Positions 36,425 to 43,555 of a stretch of DNA of 49,488 nt are shown here, piece after piece; the first letter of the stretch is position 1; each line of letters starts with the position of its first letter. The stretch covers positions 22,245 through 71,732 of the forward strand of contig NZ_FOTE01000024.1 of the NCBI RefSeq assembly GCF_900114475.1. The letters are read 5' to 3'. The notes under the pieces were generated by a model. The model saw only the letters and a list, made by a program, of their open reading frames with translations, searched no databases and had not been told where the DNA came from. A program made the position numbers and the translations under genes. The stretch is from Paenibacillus sp. 1_12 (GTDB lineage Bacteria > Bacillota > Bacilli > Paenibacillales > NBRC-103111).

Positions 36425-39400
36425 CCCTCCTCCGTTTTATTCCTGTAGCTTTTTACGGGCAAATACATCGTTATTTGGGTTCCATGTCCCATTTCCGAGC
36501 TAATTGTCAACGATGTCCCGGGCAAAGCATCCAGACGTTTGCGTATATTATAAATTCCGATGCCGAAGTCCCTCCGCTCTCCCTGGGACAAGTGGTGCAG
36601 CCGATCGACCGGTATACCAATGCCATCATCTTCGACTACCACTCGGATGTAATCATCCACCTCGTTGATCGACAGTGTCACCTTGCCTTGCCCTTCCTTT
36701 TCGAACAAACCATGCCGGATCGCGTTCTCCACAAGCGGCTGAATGCATAACGAAGGAATTTCTACATACTCTATACCTTCATCGCAATAAAAGTCATACT
36801 CAAATCGTTCTCCGAAACGGGCTTTCTCGATCTCTACATACGCCTGGATCAACTCCATTTCCCTGTATAGTGGGACGAAAATCGTGGAACGATCCATATC
36901 CAGTATATAACGCAGATATTGACTGAGCATGGATAATAAATATGCCGCTTTTTCTCCATCCGTATAGCAGAACGAAATAACGCTACTCAAGGCGTTATAG
37001 AGAAAATGCGGTTTGATCTGCGCTTGATAGAATGCCTGCTCATGGCGGATCGCATCCTGGAGCGATGTTTTTACCGCGATCAAGGTATGGATTCTTGCAA
37101 GGAGAGTCTCTGCATCGAATGGCTTGGTCAAATAATCGTTGGCTCCAGCCCTGAAGCCAAGCGCAATGTCCTGTGGGGTATCCTTGACCGTTGCAAACAA
37201 AATGGGCAGGTCGATAATAGAATGGTTGCTTCGTAGTCGTTGGCACAGCTCGATGCCTGAGATGCCGGGCATCATGACATCCAGAATAACCAGATCAATT
37301 TGAGGATACGCTTCTATTTTGTCCAATGCTTCTTTGGCAGAGAATGCGGTGATGACATTGTACGGCTGCCGTTCCAAAATGTTCAACAATGTATGGATAT
37401 TGGAAGCTTCATCATCGACGATCATCACCGTATTATCGTGCCCCTGCCAAATATCCAGTTTCTGATCGTTACTGTCATTTCGCTGCTGTTCTTCCAAGGT
37501 ATGCGCAGTTTCACGGTTAGTCGGCGCTTGAACTGCTGCTGGCAACGTAAACGACATGCGCGTACCCTGACCGACCTCCGACCAATCGACCCAAATTTCT
37601 CCACCCATCTGCTCAACTAACTTTCGGCTAATGTATAAACCGACGCCCATACCTGTATACCCATCCTTCGGCAATGGCTCGTCGAGCTGCTCGTAATATT
37701 CAAAAATGACGGCGTGCTTATCCTTGGGAATCCCCGTTCCAGTATCCATCACAGAAATGGTTACGGTATTTAGTTCGACGCTCGACATCACTTTGATCGA
37801 TCCTTTATCCGTATGCTTGATGGCATTGCTAATCAGATTGTACACAATTTGCCGCAACCGGTTTTCGTCAGCTTGCACCCAGACATCAGGACAGACTTGA
37901 TTATCCAGCTTCACGGACTTGCCCAAAAGTTCAAAGCGCTGCACATCGAATACAATTTGCGCTACCACCTTGACATCTACAACTGTTGGGTGCAAGAGCA
38001 GCTCGCCATGCTTCAATCGCGAAACATCAAGCAAATCATGAATCAGCATAGATAGTTTAATAGACGTATCCTTGATCAGCCAAAGATTTTGCTTTTGCTT
38101 TGATGTTAAATGGTTCTCCTCGTCATCCAGCAGGTGAGATGCCAAATTCAAAATGCCATGTAGGGGAGTCTTGAGCTCGTGAGACGTGTGCAATAAAAAC
38201 TCATCCTTGCGTTCATTGGCAACCGCCAACTGCTTCGTCAGTATCTCCGCCTTTTCATAAGCATTCGAGAATCGTATGGCGAGTAAAATATTCATGAAAA
38301 TGATGAAACCAATTACCCCGATTTTCCCAGCCAGATCGGTTGGAACTGCATTCTCCGAATAAAGACTTCCGTCCACTAGAAAGATCATCAACGAAATGCT
38401 TCCCCCAATAAAAAGCATCAGTTCCTTCCGATCAGATGAACCGCCTTGGCTTCGGACGCACAAATATACCATTCTAGCGATAATGTAAAGGATAACGAAG
38501 AATAAGTATAGAAAAAAAACATATTTTATATTGATATGTATACGATAAGGAAGCGCAATAACCCCTGTAATATAAAGGGCTAGCGGAGCCAGTATCCACT
38601 TCATTGTCCGAACCGACATGAGGCGGGCTTCGACGGAACAAAAAAATAGGATAATTACCACTGCGCTAATAAATTCACTTAAATCCAGTAGCTTGTAGGC
38701 AATAAAAAAAGAAAGGTCTGGCAGCAATCTTTGTAAAAGTTTCTCGCCGTATAGCGCTTTTTCCAACATGAGCAAGAGCAGATACGTCCCGCTGAGCAAA
38801 TATGTTTTCTCTCCACGTCCAAGGAGATAGAAGCAAAGATGATACGCTCCGAACATGCCCAAAAGAAATATAATTCCTAAATCAGCACCAAGCTGTATGC
38901 CATCCAGCTTCGTCATATCTCGATCCAATCCGAACGGTATCGAGTTAACGATACCTCCGGTGACAAATTCGTAATTAGACACTTGAATCACAATTTCGAC
39001 TTCTTTGGCATCCGCGTGAAAAGACGCAATGTAAGGCGAATTGCCGGGCTTATTCGCCTCTTCAACAGTTGCAGGACGTCCACTCTCGCCTACAAGCTTG
39101 CCATTAATATACAAACGATTAGAAATACGGATGCTTTTTATTTTTAAACCTAAAACTTCATCCGTATCTTTGACTAACACTTTCAAACGGTAAGTTCCGT
39201 ACCCTTTACGGTACATACCGCCACTTGCTGTTTTTCCTTTCCACGTGCCGGGGACTGATAAATACGAAACCTCCGCAAGCGTTCTATCTCGAAAATCCGT
39301 AGGCTCTAGCAATTCCCCTTCATAAAATTCCCACTGTCCATTTAGGCTAACCCATCCCTGTTTGTGCAAATCCCAATTCGACAAATCTAGCATACCCTTC

Positions 39401-39519
39401 TTCACTAGCGGCGCGTTCCAGCCCGGCATCGTTTGGGAATAAATACCTGCAAGTAGAATGATGAAGAATGAAAATATTAAACCAATACCGATGGCCTTAC
39501 GGTAGTAACTCCTTTTCAA
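36421..39519 (-). CDS. Hybrid sensor histidine kinase with 7TMR-DISM sensor, receiver and a second LytS-type kinase module
   Basis: 1032 residues. One TM near the N-terminus, then a 7TMR-DISM extracellular domain (about 55-195, GQWEFYEGELLEPTDFRD, GTYRLKVLV), seven TM segments (205-405), and HisKA with HTSHELKTPLHGILN (His near 446). The first HATPase follows (LRQIVYNLISNAIKHTDKGS), then a receiver (Asp in VILDVMMPGISG, near 750). Last is a second kinase part of LytS/YesM type (AQIKPHFLYNALSSVISFCY near 836) with its own HATPase (PLVENAIRHGL). Start is TTG with AGGAG eight bases upstream. Two kinase modules flanking a receiver allow an internal relay. It senses carbohydrate or envelope signals by family analogy. 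Confidence 0.92.
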   Translation of the reverse strand: MKRSYYRKAIGIGLIFSFFIILLAGIYSQTMPGWNAPLVKKGMLDLSNWDLHKQGWVSLNGQWEFYEGELLEPTDFRDRTLAEVSYLSVPGTWKGKTASGGMYRKGYGTYRLKVLVKDTDEVLGLKIKSIRISNRLYINGKLVGESGRPATVEEANKPGNSPYIASFHADAKEVEIVIQVSNYEFVTGGIVNSIPFGLDRDMTKLDGIQLGADLGIIFLLGMFGAYHLCFYLLGRGEKTYLLSGTYLLLLMLEKALYGEKLLQRLLPDLSFFIAYKLLDLSEFISAVVIILFFCSVEARLMSVRTMKWILAPLALYITGVIALPYRIHINIKYVFFLYLFFVILYIIARMVYLCVRSQGGSSDRKELMLFIGGSISLMIFLVDGSLYSENAVPTDLAGKIGVIGFIIFMNILLAIRFSNAYEKAEILTKQLAVANERKDEFLLHTSHELKTPLHGILNLASHLLDDEENHLTSKQKQNLWLIKDTSIKLSMLIHDLLDVSRLKHGELLLHPTVVDVKVVAQIVFDVQRFELLGKSVKLDNQVCPDVWVQADENRLRQIVYNLISNAIKHTDKGSIKVMSSVELNTVTISVMDTGTGIPKDKHAVIFEYYEQLDEPLPKDGYTGMGVGLYISRKLVEQMGGEIWVDWSEVGQGTRMSFTLPAAVQAPTNRETAHTLEEQQRNDSNDQKLDIWQGHDNTVMIVDDEASNIHTLLNILERQPYNVITAFSAKEALDKIEAYPQIDLVILDVMMPGISGIELCQRLRSNHSIIDLPILFATVKDTPQDIALGFRAGANDYLTKPFDAETLLARIHTLIAVKTSLQDAIRHEQAFYQAQIKPHFLYNALSSVISFCYTDGEKAAYLLSMLSQYLRYILDMDRSTIFVPLYREMELIQAYVEIEKARFGERFEYDFYCDEGIEYVEIPSLCIQPLVENAIRHGLFEKEGQGKVTLSINEVDDYIRVVVEDDGIGIPVDRLHHLSQGERRDFGIGIYNIRKRLDALPGTSLTISSEMGHGTQITMYLPVKSYRNKTEEG

Positions 39520-39559
39520 TACTTAATCTCCTTCACTCGGATTTCAACACTACTTTGTC

Positions 39560-39593
39560 ATTCTATCATTTTCTACTCACAAAAAACTCACAA
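39560..39593 (-). promoter_or_regulatory. SARP-type activator promoter of the kinase/regulator operon (autoregulation)
   Basis: TTGTGAG occurs twice (39587-39593 and 39576-39582) with an 11-base period on the - strand, then ten bases, then TAGAAT (39560-39565). The geometry is the same as at sites A and B. It lies 41 bases before the TTG start of the kinase, which implies positive feedback. Confidence 0.65.
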
Positions 39594-39906
39594 GATTGAC
39601 ATCTTGTAAGGTAGACCTAACCCCACCCTTCCTTCGGTTTAATGAATAAAATTAGCTTTACTATTAAGGGGAGTTTAACTTTTTATGAGAAAACCGAAGA
39701 AATCCCGTACCATCAAGGTACGGGCCACCCAACATTTATGTTCTAATTCAACGATACCATATCGGAGTCCCTGCCATGCAAATTTATTTCCACGCCTTTT
39801 AAGCAGTTCTCCACCAAAAAGCATGCCGTTACATATGTTACGGTTCCCCGTATATTCTTCAGAGGAACTGGAAGACATCAATCGGGCGCTGGATGTGCTT
39901 CAATCC
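39594..39906. other. Intergenic region with a strong hairpin, no supported gene
   Basis: CCCGTACC (39704-39711) and GGTACGGG (39717-39724) form a perfect 8-base stem with a 5-base loop. On the - strand a T-rich but interrupted stretch follows, so it may back up the terminator at 39907. A + strand frame from 39685 (95 codons) crosses this hairpin and has Ser/Pro-rich composition that I do not trust as coding. Confidence 0.4.
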
Positions 39907-39937
39907 ATAAAAATACCCCCTCTAAAAAACGAGGAGG
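39907..39937 (-). terminator. Terminator of the second kinase/regulator pair
   Basis: CCTCCT pairs with AGGGGG (one G-U) around a 10-base loop on the - strand, followed by TATTTTTAT. It lies six bases past the stop at 39944. Confidence 0.6.
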
Positions 39938-39943
39938 CGATCA

Positions 39944-41056
39944 CTAATATTGTTCATATAGCCCTTGAATGAGCGGCGAAGGCTTCAGGCCGAGTTCTTG
40001 AAGCAGCAATTGCGTATAGCGCTCATAATAGTGATCAAGGGACTGACGGTCTCCCATAGCCCCTAAGATATTCAGGAGCAGAAGGTTGGACTCTTCTTCG
40101 AATTCATTGCGGGATACCATTTTTCTCGCAATGTGCGCTGCTTCTCGATATCGCTGCTGAGCTAACAGCCAGCTTGCCAGACGCTTGGCAAAGGAATCGT
40201 ACATAATCGCCAACCGCTCACGCTCCACAGTTACCCACCCAAAAGATTTATCCTCAAACAGCTCACCTGTAAACTGTTTCTCCAGATCTATTGCCATAGC
40301 TTCATTCGCTGAATTAATTTCGGATAATTCCTCTATCCCCTGCTCAAATTGAATAAAATCAACATCTGCTTGATCCAAGTCTAAACGATACTGTTCTTGT
40401 GATGAAATAACTATCGCCTTGAACCCATGCATCGTCAACGCTTTCCTAAGTTGATAAACCGCCGTATTGAGGTATGTCTCTGCATTTTTATGAGGCATAT
40501 CCGGGAAAATATCCTCCAAAATTCGGATTTTGGCTGCATTTCGGCCTCGTTTAACGAGCAAGTAAGCGAGTAGCTCCATACTTTTTTTGGAAATCCATTT
40601 CACTGCACCCGCTTGCTTGCTGCTGGCCTCGAAGCAACCCATTCCACGAACCGTCAGCCGATTATGTGTGAGGCCGCCAACATCAGAAGAAGAAACGCTG
40701 CGTCTGCCAGACGCTCTAGTAATAGTCTCGGCTAGGCGCCTTCTGGAAATCGGCTTCACCATATAGTCGAGTGGATATACATCGTAGGCTTGAATCGCAT
40801 ATTCTGCATGAGAAGTTGTAAACACGATGTCAAGATCGGGGCGTAGCAAACGCAAGCTGTGGGCCAACTCTAATCCATCGTCCGCAGCAATCTGGATATC
40901 CAGGAATGCGAGATCCACCTCCCTTTCCCGTACAAATTCCAGCACCTCTACGGCATTCTGGAAGCTTCCAACAAGCTCCACGCCTTCCATTTTCGACAGC
41001 AGCCTCTTCATAGCCAACAACATTGCAGGCTCATCGTCAACTAGGAGAACCTTCAT
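39944..41056 (-). CDS. Second response regulator with winged helix and BTAD (SARP-type) output
   Basis: 370 residues from ATG 41056, which follows GAGGCGG, while a longer in-frame form runs back into the kinase gene. Receiver: VLLVDDEP, Asp53 in FLDIQIAADDG, FTTSH, VKPI. Output: winged helix (KWISKKSMELLAYLLVKRGR, TYLNTAVYQLRKALTMHGF), then BTAD helices (VTVERERLAIMYDSFAKRLA, ending QELGLKPSPLIQGLYEQY). It is parallel in plan to the regulator at 35312 but divergent in sequence. The start codon overlaps the kinase stop by one base. Its DNA targets may be the CTTTCAK repeats ahead of the second SLH gene. Confidence 0.9.
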   Translation of the reverse strand: MKVLLVDDEPAMLLAMKRLLSKMEGVELVGSFQNAVEVLEFVREREVDLAFLDIQIAADDGLELAHSLRLLRPDLDIVFTTSHAEYAIQAYDVYPLDYMVKPISRRRLAETITRASGRRSVSSSDVGGLTHNRLTVRGMGCFEASSKQAGAVKWISKKSMELLAYLLVKRGRNAAKIRILEDIFPDMPHKNAETYLNTAVYQLRKALTMHGFKAIVISSQEQYRLDLDQADVDFIQFEQGIEELSEINSANEAMAIDLEKQFTGELFEDKSFGWVTVERERLAIMYDSFAKRLASWLLAQQRYREAAHIARKMVSRNEFEEESNLLLLNILGAMGDRQSLDHYYERYTQLLLQELGLKPSPLIQGLYEQY

Positions 41057-42786
41057 CACTTTGTTCCGCCTCTCATGGTGAAGTGAATTACACTTCCTTG
41101 CCCCGCTTGGCTTTCCACCCACATACTTCCACCGCTTAGTTGTACAAACTGTCGGCTTACGAGCAGCCCAAGTCCCGCTCCCTTCTCTCCCAAGGTGCCT
41201 GCTAATGAGTTGAGCTGCTTCTCATCAAACAGCTGACGAACCTGCTCCTCTTCCATCCCCACCCCATTATCGCGTACAGAAACAATAACCATTTCTCCCG
41301 ACAACTGGGCATACACATGGACTGAACCACCCAATCCGGTAAATTTAATAGCGTTGGATAACAAATTACGGATAATTAATCCAATCGCTTCACGGTCAGC
41401 ATAAACACGAGTGCCTAAGGCAATCGTATTATTCACACTTATATGTTTGTCCACACTTTTAATATGCATCATATGACGACAATCCTCCACAACCTCAAAC
41501 AAATCCAATGACTGTGGACGAAGAGACATATCTTCCCGCTGGCTTCGAAACCACTCCAACAAATTATTTGCCATTCCGAGTGTATTCCGAATCTGGTCCC
41601 CTAGCTTTTCAACGATCTCCCGATGATCCGTATCGAAGCTGTCTCTATCTTCTTCTAGCAATTCGACTAGTTGAAACTGCAGCGCCAGTGGACTGCGAAT
41701 ATCATGCGACACGATCGTAAACAGTTGATCCTTCAACCTTCCCAGCTGTGCAATCTGCTCCAGATGCCGTTGCTTCTCCGTAATATCAAAGATAAGGGAA
41801 ATGTTGCCCTGCCCCTGCTTACGCAGTGCATGCAACGGATATACGTTCACACTGTATACTTTCCTTTCTTCATTCAGCCAAGCGCTAATCTCTACACTGC
41901 CCTGTTGCATAGACTTGCACAACTGATGCCATTCCGGCCAAGTTGCCAAAAGCTCCGACATATTTCGACCGGAAATCGATGCAACTCCCATCTCTGAAAA
42001 CCACTGGGAAGCCCGTTTATTGCTATCGATGATCTTTCCTGAAGCATTCGCAATCAAAATACTCTCCTGAAGTGTATCGAACACAATATTCCTGGCAAAA
42101 GGTACGATAGAGAAAAACTTGATCCGCAGTGTTATCACTAGCATTAACATACCTGTAAATCCGCAGTAAACCGACAACGGAAGCAGCCAAGACGACCATG
42201 CGGGATTCACTGATTTCACAATCTCAAGAATAAGCGGAAATGAGGCCAGAAACAGAACCCACATTCCCGGCTTACGAAAATCGTTACGGATATTCCGTAC
42301 ATACTGAAATAGAAAATAAATACATACAGCCACAATACTGTAACAAATTATAGAAAACGTGATTGAATACACGGTCCTCGTCGTTACTAAATGGTCGTTG
42401 TAGAGCTCAATCGTGCGATATGTCAAATGAAGTATGGGATCGAGCCACATAAGAAGGGACCAGAGTGAGAATAACACAAACAGCATGATCTCCCATCGTA
42501 GCTTTAATAACTTGTCGCGACCGATCAAATGCAGTACGAACATGATGGTGAAAGGTACTACAAAATTATTCGCCGTTTGATGAACATTTCGAAAAACCAG
42601 CTTCTCCATTAATAAATAACTGCTTTTCTCCAGAATGACAGCGCTCGAGTAAATAATCCGGCACATGATCAAGCCGATAAGATAGTTGACTCCTCGTTCT
42701 CTTCTAAACCCATATATAAAGAATAATATTATGCCTGTCATGATCACTGAAGCAATCATAAAAACAAGCTCTACGGTGGAATTCAT
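41056..42786 (-). CDS. Membrane histidine kinase with 7TM N-terminal domain and PAS domain
   Basis: 576 residues. Seven or so TM segments fill 1-225, the layout of the HisKA_7TM sensor class. A PAS-like domain spans about 230-340 (SILIANASGKIIDSNKRASQ, ISLIFDITEKQ). HisKA has TIVSHDIRSPLALQFQL near 360. The HATPase carries IIRNLLSNAIKFTG, DNGVGM and GEKGAGLGLLVSRQF. It is the sole kinase coupled to the regulator at 39944. The ribosome site is weak (GGGCC) and no SARP repeat is seen ahead of it. Confidence 0.9.
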   Translation of the reverse strand: MNSTVELVFMIASVIMTGIILFFIYGFRRERGVNYLIGLIMCRIIYSSAVILEKSSYLLMEKLVFRNVHQTANNFVVPFTIMFVLHLIGRDKLLKLRWEIMLFVLFSLWSLLMWLDPILHLTYRTIELYNDHLVTTRTVYSITFSIICYSIVAVCIYFLFQYVRNIRNDFRKPGMWVLFLASFPLILEIVKSVNPAWSSWLLPLSVYCGFTGMLMLVITLRIKFFSIVPFARNIVFDTLQESILIANASGKIIDSNKRASQWFSEMGVASISGRNMSELLATWPEWHQLCKSMQQGSVEISAWLNEERKVYSVNVYPLHALRKQGQGNISLIFDITEKQRHLEQIAQLGRLKDQLFTIVSHDIRSPLALQFQLVELLEEDRDSFDTDHREIVEKLGDQIRNTLGMANNLLEWFRSQREDMSLRPQSLDLFEVVEDCRHMMHIKSVDKHISVNNTIALGTRVYADREAIGLIIRNLLSNAIKFTGLGGSVHVYAQLSGEMVIVSVRDNGVGMEEEQVRQLFDEKQLNSLAGTLGEKGAGLGLLVSRQFVQLSGGSMWVESQAGQGSVIHFTMRGGTK

Positions 42787-42988
42787 GAGGTAGGCCCTTT
42801 TATTTTTGACGTAAAATAAAATTTGCTATATTTTCCTTTCTTTTAATATAGTAGTACATGAAAACATAGAGTGCAAGGTATAAAAGAGTCATTCCCTATA
42901 AGACGGAGATGTGCCACCGGCCTCCTTCAGATTCCACCTCATGGTGGACACTAAGCTAAGATTACTATCGTCTTCGTCATTCGTAAAC

Positions 42989-43261
42989 TTAAGCCCTAGA
43001 GTCCGGGTCATAATAAACGCGCATGACATTGCCCTTTGAGGATGCTGCTTCATACACAATCCCTCCGACCCTATACGTTTCGCCAAAATCACGTAATTCC
43101 ACCGTTTTACCATTCGCCTCGACCATCACTTTAAACTCAATAAGCAAGACTCGGGAATCGAGTAGAACTGTTTCAACAATAATATGTTGGATGATCGCGG
43201 AATGGCCCGTCTTTTACTTACTATATTGATGCCCTTCGTGCAAAATCCGGGTTGCTTTCAT
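42989..43261 (-). pseudogene. Small conserved-looking gene (90 codons) interrupted by an in-frame stop
   Basis: From ATG 43261 the frame reads MKATRILHEGHQYSK, a TAA at 43214-43216, and then continues in the same frame KTGHSAIIQHIIVETVLLDS, then EANGKTVELRDFGETYRVGG, to a stop at 42989. The second part is plainly protein-like. A fresh start at TTG or ATG inside it would give about 45-52 residues but has no ribosome site. I do not recognise the family. The rest of the 42787-43293 gap is empty. The stop could be decay or a sequencing error. Confidence 0.45.
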
Positions 43262-43293
43262 CGCCCTACATTGACTGTTTGAGTTTATATCTA

Positions 43294-43369
43294 TGGTGGA
43301 GCCTAGGGGGATCGAACCCCTAAGCGCATCGCTGCCAGCGATACGCTCTTCCACTTGGGTTGGTTTCAC
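43294..43369 (-). tRNA. tRNA-Ala(GGC)-like element with mismatched 5' acceptor strand (probable pseudo-tRNA)
   Basis: The 3' half is canonical on the - strand. The anticodon stem is TATCG/CGATG with loop CTGGCAG (anticodon GGC, T33, A37). A 5-base variable loop follows, then T stem AGGGG/CCCCT with loop TTCGATC, then 3' acceptor AGGCTCC, A and encoded CCA. The D loop AAGTGGAA keeps GG and flanking A, but the D stem is weak (ACCC/GAGC). The seven bases where the 5' acceptor strand belongs are GTGAAAC, which do not pair with AGGCTCC. It is probably not charged as an ordinary tRNA. Confidence 0.5.
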
Positions 43370-43422
43370 TACCCCAACCGTACCGCGCGTACTTACCCGG
43401 ATTACCAACTCGATAAGATTGA

Positions 43423-43452
43423 CATAAAGGCACCTGCGATCTGCAGGTGCCC
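43423..43452 (-). terminator. Terminator of the second SLH-protein gene
   Basis: GGCACCTGC and GCAGGTGCC form a perfect 9-base stem with a 5-base loop, followed by TTTATGTC on the - strand. It lies about 100 bases past the stop at 43556. The short T run makes it moderate. Confidence 0.6.
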
Positions 43453-43454
43453 CA

Positions 43455-43550
43455 GTTAGTAGACATGCCTTCCAACGCTAATTTCGGGATAACCTCCAGT
43501 ACTTCGTCCACAAGCACCGGATCGAGTGCCAAAGTCGGTTCGTCAAAACA
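43455..43550 (-). pseudogene. Fragment of an ABC-transporter ATPase (polar amino-acid type)
   Basis: On the - strand the frame reads FDEPTLALDPVLVDEVLEVI and then PKLALEGMSTN. This is the Walker B (FDEPT) and D-loop (ALDP) block of GlnQ-like ATPases, whose usual form is FDEPTSALDPELV-EVL. An in-frame stop lies just before it and the terminator hairpin follows. Walker A, the signature motif and the C-terminus are gone. It begins six bases past the stop of the SLH gene, so that gene seems to have landed in, or replaced, an older transporter gene. Confidence 0.7.
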
Positions 43551-43555
43551 TCATC

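Noticed and set aside
39685-39972. 95-codon + strand frame after the second response regulator
   Set aside because: It runs through a perfect hairpin and the regulator's terminator and end, and has Ser/Pro-rich, non-coding-like composition.
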